NCBI GenBank assembly: GCA_026706595.1
Contig: JAPOYL010000021.1
Span: forward strand, 1 to 64,000
Direction: 5' to 3'
Origin: Gammaproteobacteria bacterium
GTDB taxonomy: Bacteria; Pseudomonadota; Gammaproteobacteria; UBA4575
Length of the DNA: 64,000 bases
Notes under the pieces: generated by a model
What the model was told of the DNA's origin: nothing
What the model saw: only the letters and a program-made list of their open reading frames with translations
Database searches by the model: none
Shown here: one piece after another, positions 20,079 through 31,077 of the stretch
Layout: every line of letters begins with the position of its first letter
How positions within the stretch are numbered: the first letter of the stretch is position 1
Position numbers and translations under genes: made by a program

Positions 20079-21557
20079 ATGGAGTTGAATACGGAAGCCC
20101 GCGACAGGAAAACGATTTTCCGGCATACCAAAATCATTGCAACCCTAGGGCCTGCCACCGACAGCGAGCAGATCATGGCCGGCCTGATCGATGTCGGCAT
20201 CGATCTCGTGCGTCTTAATTTTTCACACAGCACCTACGAGGAGAATGCGTGGCGCATTGAAACCTTGCGCCGGCTGAGCAAGGAAAAACACCATGAGGTG
20301 GGCGTGCTCGGAGATCTGCAGGGTGCAAAGATCAGGATCGGTGCGTTCAGGGACAAACGGGTTCACCTGGATGCCGGCACGACATTCTGTATTGATACCA
20401 ACCTGCCGCTCGACCAGGGGGATGAAACGGCCGTTGGAACCACGTACAAGGGGCTTGCGAAGGATCTGGGTGCAGGTGACCACCTGTTGATTGATGACGG
20501 GCGGATCGTACTGAGGGTAACCGAGGTTGCCGAGGGCAAGATCCATAATGAAGTCGTCACAGGGGGAGAACTCCTCAGCAGCAAGGGAATCAACCGACAA
20601 GGGGGAGGGCTGGCTGTTGCGACGCTGACAGACAAGGACCGCCAGGACATTCTTGATGCTGTGAAGCTGGACATCGACTATCTGGCCGTTTCGTTTCCCC
20701 GCTCGGCCGAGGATGTCAGGCAGGCCAGGGAATTGTTCGTGAAAGCCGGTGGCCGCGGGGGAATCATTGCAAAGATCGAGCGCACGGAAGCCTTGGATAC
20801 GATCGATGAAATCCTCGACGAGTGCGACGCCATCATGATTGGCCGCGGAGACCTCGGCGTTGAAATCGGTGATGCGGAAGTCCCGGGTGTGCAGAAGTTG
20901 CTGATTGACCGGGCCCATGAGAAGAACCGCATTGCGATTACTGCAACGCAAATGATGGAGTCCATGACCTACAGCCCGATCCCGACCCGTGCGGAAGTAT
21001 CGGATGTGGCCAATGCCGTGCTGGATGGAACCGATGCGGTGATGCTTTCAGGCGAAACCGCCGTGGGGGAATATCCCGTTCAGTCCGTCAAGGCCATGCA
21101 CCGTACCTGCCTGGCCTCGGAACGGCGGATCTTGAAAACGGGATCGGATCACCGCATGTATTCGAGATTCGAAAGGGTCGACGAGGCCATCGCCATGGCG
21201 ACGATGTACACCGCAAACTATCTGAATGTGGCTGCGATTGCCGCATTGACAGAATCGGGTTCCACGGCGTTGTGGATGTCTCGGATCAGCTCCGAAATCC
21301 CCATCTATGCATTGACACAGCATGAGAAAACCCTGCGCAGGGTGACCCTGTACAAAGGGGTCTATCCGGCCCCCATGGAAATCCTCAGCCGCTCGCATGC
21401 GGAGGTCAACAAAAATGCAATCGACGTCCTGCTTCGCTGTGGCGTTGTACAAGAAAATGACCTGGTCATCATTACCAAAGGCGATTTGATCGGGGTAGAC
21501 GGGGGTACGAATGCGCTGAAAATCGTTCGTGTCGGGCATTTGATAGAACCGGAATGA
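20079..21557 (+). CDS. pyk: Pyruvate kinase
   Basis: TKIIATLGPATDSEQIMAGLIDVGIDLVRLNFSHS; IMIGRGDLGVEIG; ITATQMMESM. Confidence 0.95.
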   Translation: MELNTEARDRKTIFRHTKIIATLGPATDSEQIMAGLIDVGIDLVRLNFSHSTYEENAWRIETLRRLSKEKHHEVGVLGDLQGAKIRIGAFRDKRVHLDAGTTFCIDTNLPLDQGDETAVGTTYKGLAKDLGAGDHLLIDDGRIVLRVTEVAEGKIHNEVVTGGELLSSKGINRQGGGLAVATLTDKDRQDILDAVKLDIDYLAVSFPRSAEDVRQARELFVKAGGRGGIIAKIERTEALDTIDEILDECDAIMIGRGDLGVEIGDAEVPGVQKLLIDRAHEKNRIAITATQMMESMTYSPIPTRAEVSDVANAVLDGTDAVMLSGETAVGEYPVQSVKAMHRTCLASERRILKTGSDHRMYSRFERVDEAIAMATMYTANYLNVAAIAALTESGSTALWMSRISSEIPIYALTQHEKTLRRVTLYKGVYPAPMEILSRSHAEVNKNAIDVLLRCGVVQENDLVIITKGDLIGVDGGTNALKIVRVGHLIEPE

Positions 21558-21630
21558 GTGTGGGCATTGGAGGGCATGCAAAGCTGCCTTGCCGGTTGCA
21601 AAATCTGTTACGCGTATTAGGAGAAACCGA

Positions 21631-22656
21631 ATGAATATTGAGGAATTGAACAAGATCGCACATGCCATGGTAGCGCCGGGGCGCGGGATTCTCGCCATGG
21701 ATGAAAGCCATCCAACCTGCAACAAGCGCTTCGAGAAGCTTGGCATTCCCACCACCGAACCCATGCGCCAGGCCTACCGGGACATGCTGGTCACCGCACC
21801 CGGGCTGTCCGACTACGTCAGTGGCGCGATTCTGTTTGACGAGACCATCCGGCAGAACACCCTGGCGGGGACACCGTTCGCAAAACACCTATCGGACAAG
21901 GGCATTATCCCGGGAATCAAGGTGGATGCAGGTGCAAAACCCCTGGCGGGGTGCGAGAACGAGTTAGTGACTCATGGGCTGGACGGGCTGCGCGAGCGCT
22001 GTGCCGAGTATTATGAACTGGGTGCACGATTTTCCAAATGGCGCGCGGTCATCACCATCGGACAGGGGATGCCCGGCTGGGCCTGCATCGAGGCGAACGC
22101 CCATGCCTTGGCCCGCTATGCGTGCATCAGCCAGGAGGCAGGGCTCGTTCCCATCGTGGAGCCGGAAGTGCTCATGGATGGGGACCATTCCATTGAACGC
22201 TGCTATGAAGTGACGGAGCTCACCCAGCGGGTCGTCTTCTACCAGCTCAAAAACCAGGGAGTTGCGCTGGAAGGGATAGTGCTCAAGCCCAGCATGGTGA
22301 TCTCGGGTGCCTCGAACAGTGCCCGTGCAGATGTGAATACCGTTGCAGACCAGACGGTGCGCTGCCTGCAGAACACGGTGCCTGCGGCTGTGCCCGGTAT
22401 CGCTTTTCTGTCAGGCGGGCAAACCGACCAGGAAGCAAGCCAGCATCTCAACGCCATAAATCTGTCGGAACGCACCAAGCCCTGGGCGCTGACGTTTTCC
22501 TACGGGCGCGCCTTGCAGCAGACGGCGATGCAAGTCTGGAACGGCGACAGCGCCAACGTGGAGAAGGCCCAGCAGGCCTTGCTCTGGCGTGCACGCTGCA
22601 ACGGCTCGGCGGCCCTTGGAATGTACACGGATGCCGTGGAACGCCAGGCGGCCTAG
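21631..22656 (+). CDS. fba: Class I fructose-bisphosphate aldolase
   Basis: AHAMVAPGRGILAMDESHPTCNKRFEKLGI; IVEPEVLMDGDHSIERCYEVTE; VLKPSMVISG; class I aldolase C-terminal features. Confidence 0.95.
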   Translation: MNIEELNKIAHAMVAPGRGILAMDESHPTCNKRFEKLGIPTTEPMRQAYRDMLVTAPGLSDYVSGAILFDETIRQNTLAGTPFAKHLSDKGIIPGIKVDAGAKPLAGCENELVTHGLDGLRERCAEYYELGARFSKWRAVITIGQGMPGWACIEANAHALARYACISQEAGLVPIVEPEVLMDGDHSIERCYEVTELTQRVVFYQLKNQGVALEGIVLKPSMVISGASNSARADVNTVADQTVRCLQNTVPAAVPGIAFLSGGQTDQEASQHLNAINLSERTKPWALTFSYGRALQQTAMQVWNGDSANVEKAQQALLWRARCNGSAALGMYTDAVERQAA

Positions 22657-22831
22657 AGGGGGGAATGGATGCACGGCCTGCAATGACAAATTCATGCCAT
22701 GCCGGGAAAGTGCGCCGCGGGCCCGTGTATAATCTTCCTATAATTTCCGGTGGTCAAAAGCGTTCGCCGGTTCAGCCACACACCGAATGCCGCAACGATT
22801 TATACGTGTATTGCAGAAGTCACATACGTGA

Positions 22832-23182
<351 letters not shown>

Positions 23183-23200
23183 GAGCTACGGGGACAACCA

Positions 23201-24499
23201 ATGAGAACACTACATAAGAGCCTATGTCTTTTTGCCGTTTTGGCCTGTGCACTTCCATCTGCCGTGCTGGCCGAGTCCGCCCTCGATACCGGGGATACGG
23301 CCTGGATACTGACTTCCACCGCACTAGTGCTGTTTATGACCATTCCCGGATTGTCGCTGTTTTATGCAGGCCTGGTGCGCAGCAAGAATGTGTTGTCGGT
23401 GTTGATGCAATGCTTTTCGATTACCTGCCTGGTCTCCATTTTATGGCTGGTGTTCGGGTACAGCCTGGCCTTCAGTGACGGCGGCGCTCTGAACAACTGG
23501 CTGGGAGGACTGTCCAACGCATTTTTGTCCGAGGTCACCCGGGACTCGATGAGTGGCACGATCCCGGAAACCGTGTTCGTCATGTTCCAGTTGACCTTTG
23601 CCATCATCACCCCTGCTCTTGTCGTCGGTGGTTTTGCAGAGCGCATGAAGTTTTCTGCCATGCTGTGGTTCACGGTGCTGTGGCTGCTGGCGGTCTATCT
23701 GCCGGTCTGTCACTGGGTATGGGGAGGCGGCTGGCTCGGTGAGAAAGGCATACTGGACTTTGCCGGCGGTCTGGTCGTCCATCTGACGGCTGGAACAGGC
23801 GCGATCGTTGCCGCCATGGTGCTCGGCAAGCGCAAGGGATTTCCGAGAACGGCCATGCCGCCACATAATCTGACGATGTCCGTGACCGGGGCCGGGATGC
23901 TTTGGGTAGGATGGTTTGGTTTCAACGCCGGAAGTGCAGTTGCTGCCAACCAGGATGCGGGAATGGCCATGCTGGTCACGCATCTCAGCGCTGCAACGGC
24001 ATCACTGGTCTGGATGTTTGCGGAATGGGTCCGCTACGGCAAGCCCAGTGTGCTTGGAATCGTAACGGGTATGGTGGCCGGTCTCGGCAGCATCACGCCG
24101 GCCTCCGGTTTTGTCGGGCCACTGGGGGCACTTATCATTGGTGCAGTCGCCGGTCTCGTCTGCTTTACTGCAACCAACTACCTCAAACGGGTCCTGCAGA
24201 TCGACGACTCGCTGGATGTGTTCCCGGTGCATGGAATCGGCGGGATACTGGGCACGTTTCTCTGTGGCATCCTGGTGGCCGAGCAGTTCGGTGGAGCCGG
24301 GCTGGCCGAAGGCGTGACCATGGGTCAGCAGCTGTGGGTTCAGTCCCAGGGCATTCTTGCCGTGCTGGTATGGACCATCATTGCTACCTTTGTGATCCTG
24401 CAGATCATCAGGGTCGTTGTCGGGCTGCGTGTGGATGACCAGCAGGAAACCGAGGGCCTGGACATCACACAGCACGAGGAAGCCGGCTACAACATGTAG
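23201..24499 (+). CDS. amtB: Ammonium transporter
   Basis: DTAWILTSTALVLFMTIPGLSLFYAGLVRSKNVLSVLMQ; VVHLTAGTGAIVAAMVLGKR; VHGIGGILGTFLCGI. Confidence 0.97.
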   Translation: MRTLHKSLCLFAVLACALPSAVLAESALDTGDTAWILTSTALVLFMTIPGLSLFYAGLVRSKNVLSVLMQCFSITCLVSILWLVFGYSLAFSDGGALNNWLGGLSNAFLSEVTRDSMSGTIPETVFVMFQLTFAIITPALVVGGFAERMKFSAMLWFTVLWLLAVYLPVCHWVWGGGWLGEKGILDFAGGLVVHLTAGTGAIVAAMVLGKRKGFPRTAMPPHNLTMSVTGAGMLWVGWFGFNAGSAVAANQDAGMAMLVTHLSAATASLVWMFAEWVRYGKPSVLGIVTGMVAGLGSITPASGFVGPLGALIIGAVAGLVCFTATNYLKRVLQIDDSLDVFPVHGIGGILGTFLCGILVAEQFGGAGLAEGVTMGQQLWVQSQGILAVLVWTIIATFVILQIIRVVVGLRVDDQQETEGLDITQHEEAGYNM

Positions 24500-24531
24500 C
24501 CTTGCAGCAGGGCTGCACCAAGAACAAGAGG

Positions 24532-24562
24532 GGGTCACGGGCAAGGGTCCGTGACCCTTTTT
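24532..24562 (+). terminator. Rho-independent terminator after amtB
   Basis: GGGTCACGG-gcaagggt-CCGTGACCC-TTTTT. Confidence 0.85.
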
Positions 24563-25248
24563 CAATGGCGCCTGATTGCCTGCAGGATCTGGGCGGCCTT
24601 GTGGGTCGCTTCCTGCAGCACTTCCTGGTGGGAAACCGTGAAAACCGGTATCTCGAGCAGCCCGCCCAGATCTTCGAAGTTGTTCATTACGGGAGTGTCA
24701 CCCGCGCTCGTTTGGCTCAGGATCACCGCACACACCGACAGCCCGTGGGAATGAATCGCCTCGACGGTCAGCAGGACGTGGTTGATGCAGCCAAGCTTGT
24801 CGTTCGCAACCAGCAGGACGGGCAGGCCGAGTCTTTTCGCCAGGCTTGAGTTCATGCCGTCTTCGCAAAGCGGTGAATAAAACCCTCCCGCGCCCTCGAC
24901 GACCAGGAAATCGTCGCTGCCTGTGCCCTGGATGCACTTGGCATACGCTTCTTCTGTGTAAACAGGCTGGTGGGCCAGGCGCGCAGCGCGTTGTGGCGAG
25001 ATCGCAGGCTCGAAACGAAAAGGACAGATCTCCGAGAGCGCGAATTTCCGTTTGGCCGCCTCGTAGTACTGAACCGCATCCTGCGGTACCAGCTCATCGC
25101 GTACCTGCGTGCATCCGGATTCGACGGGTTTGCGGGGCACGGCATTGATCTTGTCCCGGTGCAGCAAGGCCACGATCTGTGTGCCGACATAGGTCTTGCC
25201 GGCGTCAGTGTCTGTGCCCGTGATGAATATTCCTTTGCGCGGGGTCAT
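24562..25248 (-). CDS. bioD: Dethiobiotin synthase
   Basis: GIFITGTDTDAGKTYVGTQIVALL; KPVESGC; VEGAGGFYSPL. Confidence 0.95.
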   Translation of the reverse strand: MTPRKGIFITGTDTDAGKTYVGTQIVALLHRDKINAVPRKPVESGCTQVRDELVPQDAVQYYEAAKRKFALSEICPFRFEPAISPQRAARLAHQPVYTEEAYAKCIQGTGSDDFLVVEGAGGFYSPLCEDGMNSSLAKRLGLPVLLVANDKLGCINHVLLTVEAIHSHGLSVCAVILSQTSAGDTPVMNNFEDLGGLLEIPVFTVSHQEVLQEATHKAAQILQAIRRH

Positions 25249-25261
25249 GATGATGCAATGA

Positions 25262-26146
25262 TCAGAGCCTGACCCCGGTCAACTGCTCGCAGGCTTCCCG
25301 GTATTTCTTGCTGGTGTTCTCGATCACTTCCCTGGGCAATCGGGGCCCCGGTTTCTGCTTGTTCCAGTCCAGCGTTTCGAGATAGTCACGCACATACTGC
25401 TTGTCGAGGCTTTCCGGATTTTTGCCCGGAACATAGGAATCCCTTGGCCAGAACCGTGACGAGTCCGAAGTCAGCAACTCGTCCATCAAGACGATGTTCT
25501 CCTGAGCGTCCAGGCCGAATTCAAATTTCGTGTCCGCAACGATGATACCGCGCTGCCTGGCATATTCGGCCGCGCGCTCGTAAATCTGTATGCTGATATC
25601 GCGCACGCGCTCGGCAGTGTCATTGCCGACCAGATTGACGACCTCCTCGAAGCGCACGTTGATGTCGTGCTCCCCGACCCTGGCCTTGGTTGACGGTGTG
25701 AAGACAGGTTCTTCGAGCCCCTGCGCCAGTTTCAGATTTTCGGGCAAGGGCACTCCGCAGATCATGCCGGTCTGCTGGTATTCCTTCCAGCCTGAGCCGA
25801 TGACGTAGCCCCGTACGATGGCCTCGAATGGCAGTGCCTTGAGCTTTTGCACGACAACGCTTCGCCCTGCAAGAGATCTTAGTTCCCGCTCGTCTTTGAT
25901 GACGGTTTCAAGAGGGATATCGCTGAGGTGGTTGTCCACCAGGTTTTCAAACCGCTGAAACCAGAAATTGGACATCGTGGTAAGCACAATGCCTTTTCCG
26001 GGAATCGGGTCGGGCAAAATCACATCGAAGGCGGAGATACGATCGCTGGCCACGATCAGCCAGTGCCTGTCATCGACCTCGTAAATGTCTCGAACCTTGC
26101 CCTGGTAGATCTTTTTCAGGGATTTCAACCCGGGTTCTAGCAGCAT
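25262..26146 (-). CDS. purC: Phosphoribosylaminoimidazolesuccinocarboxamide synthase
   Basis: [71 protein letters not shown]. Confidence 0.96.
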   Translation of the reverse strand: MLLEPGLKSLKKIYQGKVRDIYEVDDRHWLIVASDRISAFDVILPDPIPGKGIVLTTMSNFWFQRFENLVDNHLSDIPLETVIKDERELRSLAGRSVVVQKLKALPFEAIVRGYVIGSGWKEYQQTGMICGVPLPENLKLAQGLEEPVFTPSTKARVGEHDINVRFEEVVNLVGNDTAERVRDISIQIYERAAEYARQRGIIVADTKFEFGLDAQENIVLMDELLTSDSSRFWPRDSYVPGKNPESLDKQYVRDYLETLDWNKQKPGPRLPREVIENTSKKYREACEQLTGVRL

Positions 26147-26250
26147 TTCGGGGTTTCGGCAGCCAATTGTCCAGCGCACACTGGTTTTATTTACCTGTCT
26201 CAGCCAAAATGCGCGTTTGTTTCCAAAATCCGTACGGGGGAACAGACGTA

Positions 26251-26739
26251 ATGGCCAATCCAACAGTAAGCCTGATCATGGGGAGCAGTAGCGACTGGTC
26301 GGTCATGCACGCAGCCGCAGCCATTCTGGACCAGTTTGGCATATTGTACGAGAAGCGCGTGATTTCTGCACACCGAACCCCGGATTTGATGGCGGAGTTC
26401 TCGAAATCTGCATCCTCGCGCGGTATCCGGTGCATCATTGCCGGTGCAGGCGGTGCCGCCCACTTGCCCGGGATGGTGGCTGCAATGACTCCCGTCCCGG
26501 TTCTCGGAGTCCCGGTTCCAGGCAAGCACCTCTCCGGGCAGGACTCGTTGTACTCAATCGTACAGATGCCCAAGGGCGTACCCGTTGCAACATTTGCCAT
26601 CGGCGAGGCAGGTGCGGCAAATGCCGGGCTCTTTGCGGTTTCCATTTTGGCCGGTAACGACACGGATCTGAAAGCAAGGCTTGATGAGTTTCGCAAAGAG
26701 CAGACCTCCAAGGTGCTAGCGGCCCGTTTGCTGGACTGA
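26251..26739 (+). CDS. purE: 5-(carboxyamino)imidazole ribonucleotide mutase
   Basis: [65 protein letters not shown]. Confidence 0.97.
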   Translation: MANPTVSLIMGSSSDWSVMHAAAAILDQFGILYEKRVISAHRTPDLMAEFSKSASSRGIRCIIAGAGGAAHLPGMVAAMTPVPVLGVPVPGKHLSGQDSLYSIVQMPKGVPVATFAIGEAGAANAGLFAVSILAGNDTDLKARLDEFRKEQTSKVLAARLLD

Positions 26740-26740
26740 A

Positions 26741-27862
26741 ATGGTTTTGCCAGGTGCCACACTTGGTATGCTGGGGGGCGGCCAGCTTGGGCGCATGTTT
26801 GTCCACGCCGCAACGGCCATGGGCTACCGCGTGATCGTGCTGGACCCCAGCCCTGCCAGCCCGGCCGGGGAAATTGCCCAGGTGCATTTACAGGCGGACT
26901 ATGACGATGAGCGGGCCCTGGACGAACTGGCGCGGGAATGCTCCGTGGTCACCACGGAATTCGAAAATGTGCCGGCACAGGCGCTGCAGTACCTGCAGGG
27001 CGAGTGCCGCGTTTATCCGAGCCCGGATGCAGTAGGCATCGCGCAAAGCCGGATCCGGGAGAAACAGTATGTCCGGTCACTGGGCATTCCCTGTACTGCG
27101 TTTCAGCTGGTGTGCAGCGATCAGGACATCCGGCAGGCCTTTGAAAAAATCGGTTCTGACCTGATTCTCAAGACCGCCCGTTTCGGCTACGACGGCAAGG
27201 GCCAGGCCAACGTGGGCAGTATCGATCAGGCCATCGAAGCGTGGGAGGGCCTGAACAAGGCCGAGTGCATCCTGGAGAAACGGATCGATCTGCAGACAGA
27301 AATATCCAGCGTGCTGGCGCGCTCTTCTGCGGGCGAGACAAGTTTTTTCGGGATTGCTGAGAACGTCCACCGAAACGGCATACTGTTCACCAGCACGTCC
27401 CCGGCAAGCGTGGACGAAGAGATTCAGGATCTGGCCAGGTCACATGCAAGAAAGATCGCAGAGAATCTGGATTACTGCGGTGTGCTGGCTATCGAATACT
27501 TTGTCGACAAAAGCAACAACCTCTATTTCAACGAGATGGCACCGCGCACGCACAACAGCGGGCATTACACGATCGATGCCTGTTATACGTCGCAGTTCGA
27601 GCAGCAGGTACGCGCGGTCTGCGGCTTGCCCCTGGGCAGCACCGTCGCGCACAGTGCCGTGACCATGGTGAACCTGCTGGGAGACCTTTGGCAGCAGGGC
27701 GAGCCGCGCTGGAATGACCTCATCGAGGACACCCGGGTCAAGCTGCACCTGTATGGCAAAACGCAGGCGCGCCCGGGCCGCAAAATGGGGCACTTTTGCG
27801 TGCTCGCACCAGCCGGTGAGGACACCCGGGACCGGGCCGAGCAACTGTTTTCAAGACTGTAG
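26741..27862 (+). CDS. purK: 5-(carboxyamino)imidazole ribonucleotide synthase
   Basis: GATLGMLGGGQLGRMFVHAATAMGYRVIVLDPSPASPAGEIA; EMAPRTHNSGHYTIDACYTSQFEQQVRAV. Confidence 0.97.
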   Translation: MVLPGATLGMLGGGQLGRMFVHAATAMGYRVIVLDPSPASPAGEIAQVHLQADYDDERALDELARECSVVTTEFENVPAQALQYLQGECRVYPSPDAVGIAQSRIREKQYVRSLGIPCTAFQLVCSDQDIRQAFEKIGSDLILKTARFGYDGKGQANVGSIDQAIEAWEGLNKAECILEKRIDLQTEISSVLARSSAGETSFFGIAENVHRNGILFTSTSPASVDEEIQDLARSHARKIAENLDYCGVLAIEYFVDKSNNLYFNEMAPRTHNSGHYTIDACYTSQFEQQVRAVCGLPLGSTVAHSAVTMVNLLGDLWQQGEPRWNDLIEDTRVKLHLYGKTQARPGRKMGHFCVLAPAGEDTRDRAEQLFSRL

Positions 27863-27886
27863 CCTGCATTGGGCCAGCCGCATTCC

Positions 27887-28882
27887 ATGGAAAAGTTCTC
27901 TGCATTCCGTATTCACGCAGACGAAAGCGGAACGCATGCGGGAACAGAGTCGCTGGCGCTGGAGCAGCTGTCCGCAGGCGATGTCGTGATCCGCGTGCAT
28001 TACTCCAGCGTGAATTACAAGGATGCGCTGGCGGCGACCGGCAAATCAAAAATTCTCAGGAAATCACCGCTGGTGGGTGGCATCGACCTGGCCGGCGAGG
28101 TGATGCAATCGTCCAGCCCCCTGTTTTCGCAAGGCGACCCGGTCATTGCGAACGGCAGCGGTCTGAGCGAAGTCCACGACGGCGGCTATGCAGAATATGC
28201 GCGAATTCCTGCAGGCTGGGTCGTGCCGCTGCCTGCCCGGTTGCGCCTGGACCAGGCCATGGTGATTGGAACGGCAGGCTTTACAGCCGCATTGTGCATC
28301 CATCTGATGCAGCAAAATCACCAGCAGGCGGTCGATGGGCCCGTGGTCGTGACAGGCGCCAGCGGGGGAGTCGGGAGTTTTGCGATCGATCTCTTGCACA
28401 AGCTCGGTCACGAAGTCACCGCGGTCACGGGATCCCCGCAAGCACGCGACTACCTGCATGAACTTGGCGCAGACAAGGTCGTGGGCCGCGACTGGGTGGA
28501 GCCTGGCGGGGGTATGCTGGAGAAGGCCCGCTGGGCCGGTGCCATCGACAATGTCGGCGGCGAGACACTGAGCAGCCTGGTGCGTGCGACCAAGCCCTGG
28601 GGCAACGTGGTGAGCGTGGGCATTGCCGGAGGCACCGGGTTTCAACTGTCGACGATGCCGTTCATCATCCGCGGGGTAAACCTGCTGGGCGTGAGTTCTT
28701 CCAATTGCCCGCAGGATTTGCGAAAACAGATCTGGCAGCGCCTCGGCACCGATCTTTACCCTGAGCATATCTCCAGGATCCATGCGCAAACCGCAGGCCT
28801 TGAGGATTTGCCGGAGGTGTTCGAAAAGCTTTTGAAGAACGAAATCCAGGGCCGGGTCCTGGTGCGGTTACTGCAGGACTAG
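27887..28882 (+). CDS. YhdH/AcuI-type NADPH-dependent acrylyl-CoA reductase-like MDR oxidoreductase
   Basis: VHYSSVNYKDALAATGKSKILRKSPLVGGIDLAGEV; VVVTGASGGVGSFAIDLLHKLGHEVTAVTG. Confidence 0.9.
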   Translation: MEKFSAFRIHADESGTHAGTESLALEQLSAGDVVIRVHYSSVNYKDALAATGKSKILRKSPLVGGIDLAGEVMQSSSPLFSQGDPVIANGSGLSEVHDGGYAEYARIPAGWVVPLPARLRLDQAMVIGTAGFTAALCIHLMQQNHQQAVDGPVVVTGASGGVGSFAIDLLHKLGHEVTAVTGSPQARDYLHELGADKVVGRDWVEPGGGMLEKARWAGAIDNVGGETLSSLVRATKPWGNVVSVGIAGGTGFQLSTMPFIIRGVNLLGVSSSNCPQDLRKQIWQRLGTDLYPEHISRIHAQTAGLEDLPEVFEKLLKNEIQGRVLVRLLQD

Positions 28883-28906
28883 CAGGCCCGGTCCTTGGGC
28901 CATGCA

Positions 28907-30136
28907 TCAGGCAAAGAACCAGTACCCGACGGCAATTGCGGCCGTGACGCCTGCCAGATCCGCAAACAGGCCACAGCCGATGGCGTGTCGCACACGTTGT
29001 ATGCCAACGCTGCCAAAGTAGACAGCCAGTACATAAAATGTCGTTTCCGTGCTGCCCTGGATGGTGGCGGCGAGATTGGCAGCGAATGAATCGACCCCGT
29101 AGGTATTCATGGTTTCCAGCATCATGGCACGGGCTCCACTGCCCGAGAAAGGCCGCATCAGGGCCGTGGGCAGGGCCGCGACAAAGTCCGTGTTCAGTCC
29201 GAAAACGCCCAGCACCTGCGCAATGATTGCCAGTACATGATCCAGGACCTGGCTGGCACGCAACACCCCGATGGCCACAAGCATCGCAACCAGGTAGGGA
29301 ATTATTTTCACGGCAACATCAAAGCCCTGTTTGGCCCCGTCGACAAAGGCGTCGTACACGTTGACCTTGCGTGCATAGCCCAGCACCAGGAAGGAAATGA
29401 TGACCAGCAGCAGCAGAAGGTTGCCGAGCTGACTCGAACGGGCAGTCAGCTCGCCGGGAGGACCATTGAGCAGGAAACCAAGCAGCAACAGGATCAGAAA
29501 CCCCAGTCCTGCCAGGTACGCCAGCACGGTCTTGTTGAGCAAGTTCAGGCCCTGGATATAGGCAACCAGCAGCAGGCCGGCCAGAGTCGATGCGGATGTT
29601 GCCAGCAGGATCGGAATAAAAACGGCCGCCGGATCCTCGGATCCCTGCTGTGCACGAAACAGGAAGATTGTCACTGGCAGCAGGGTCACGGACGAGGTGT
29701 TCAGCACAAGAAAAAGAATCTGTGCATTGCTTGCAATGGTTTTGCTCGGATTGAGCTGCTGCAAATCCTGCATGGCTTTCAGCCCCAGCGGGGTAGCCGC
29801 ATTGTCGAGGCCCAGCATGTTCGCCGCCATGTTCATGGTGATGGAGCCGATGGCGGGGTGGTTGCTTGGCACTTCTGGCATGAGATGCCTGAACAGGGGG
29901 CGAAACAGCTTGGCCAGGAGGTCCACGAAACCGGCACGTTCCGCGATGGTGAAAAATCCCAGCCACAGGCAGAGGACCCCGATGAGCCCCAGCGCAATCT
30001 CAACGCTCAGTGCAGCCATGTCAAAGGTGGCCTGGATGACTTGCGCAAATATCGCGCCGTTGTCCAGTACGAGGGCCTGGTAGAGGCAGCTGAGGAAGCC
30101 GGCGATAAAAAAGCTGAGCCAGATCAGGTTAAGCAC
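28907..30136 (-). CDS. Nucleoside-recognition (Gate) domain membrane protein, SpmA-SpmB-like fusion
   Basis: [58 protein letters not shown]; second half [35 protein letters not shown]. Confidence 0.85.
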   Translation of the reverse strand: MLNLIWLSFFIAGFLSCLYQALVLDNGAIFAQVIQATFDMAALSVEIALGLIGVLCLWLGFFTIAERAGFVDLLAKLFRPLFRHLMPEVPSNHPAIGSITMNMAANMLGLDNAATPLGLKAMQDLQQLNPSKTIASNAQILFLVLNTSSVTLLPVTIFLFRAQQGSEDPAAVFIPILLATSASTLAGLLLVAYIQGLNLLNKTVLAYLAGLGFLILLLLGFLLNGPPGELTARSSQLGNLLLLLVIISFLVLGYARKVNVYDAFVDGAKQGFDVAVKIIPYLVAMLVAIGVLRASQVLDHVLAIIAQVLGVFGLNTDFVAALPTALMRPFSGSGARAMMLETMNTYGVDSFAANLAATIQGSTETTFYVLAVYFGSVGIQRVRHAIGCGLFADLAGVTAAIAVGYWFFA

Positions 30137-30359
30137 GGTAAGAGCCCGGGCTTGGTCCTGCTTCGCTAGCCATGCGGCAGGCTGGGTAGGGGGCAGCAGG
30201 TCGGTAGTATGCCGGCAAATCCATTTTTGCGTTCTCTTTGCTGTGGCTTACCCGTGCGGGAAGCGACAGACGACGAACAGGCAGAGTTTACTGGAACCGG
30301 GCTGCAAATTACATGGTTATAGGCTAAAGTGCTGTTCCCTGAAACGAGCGTTTGGAACC

Positions 30360-31031
30360 ATGCAGACTGACTGGATTGCACCCTCGATACTATCGGCGGA
30401 CCTCGCACGTCTCGGTGAGGATGTTGCGACCGTGCTGGATGCCGGGGCGGACATCATACATCTTGACGTGATGGACAATCACTACGTGCCAAACCTGACG
30501 TTTGGCCCGGTGGTGTGCGAGGCGCTGCGCAGCTATGGCATCGAGGCGCCGATCGACGTGCACCTGATGGTCAAGCCGGTGGACCCGATCATCACCAGCT
30601 TTGCGGCCGCCGGAGCAAGCTACATCACGTTTCATCCCGAGGCATCCGAGCATATCGACCGGAGCCTGCAATTGGTCCGGGACCTGGGGTGCAAGTCGGG
30701 CCTGGTATTCAATCCTGCCACGCCTCTGGATGTGCTGGACTATGTGCTGGAGAAAATTGACATGGTCCTGCTGATGTCGGTCAACCCGGGATTCGGGGGC
30801 CAGAAGTTCATCCCGTCAGTCCTGGACAAGATCAGGGCGGCCAGGGAGCTGCTTGATCGTTCGGGTCTTTCGATTCGCCTGGAAGTGGATGGGGGCGTGA
30901 AAGTGGACAACATCGCAGATATCAAGTCAGCGGGCGCCGATACCTTTGTGGCGGGCTCTGCCATTTTCGGCGCATCCGATTATGCACAAACCATCTCGGA
31001 AATGCGCCAGCAACTGGCGGCTGCGGCATAG
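30360..31031 (+). CDS. rpe: Ribulose-phosphate 3-epimerase
   Basis: [64 protein letters not shown]. Confidence 0.97.
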   Translation: MQTDWIAPSILSADLARLGEDVATVLDAGADIIHLDVMDNHYVPNLTFGPVVCEALRSYGIEAPIDVHLMVKPVDPIITSFAAAGASYITFHPEASEHIDRSLQLVRDLGCKSGLVFNPATPLDVLDYVLEKIDMVLLMSVNPGFGGQKFIPSVLDKIRAARELLDRSGLSIRLEVDGGVKVDNIADIKSAGADTFVAGSAIFGASDYAQTISEMRQQLAAAA

Positions 31032-31077
31032 GCTTGCCCTCCTTTCAAACACCCTCAACTGACACCCTGGAGATGAC

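Noticed and set aside
29237-30169. Plus-strand ORF of 310 aa opposite the SpmA/SpmB-like gene
   Set aside because: Gln/His-rich antisense translation of a membrane protein gene.
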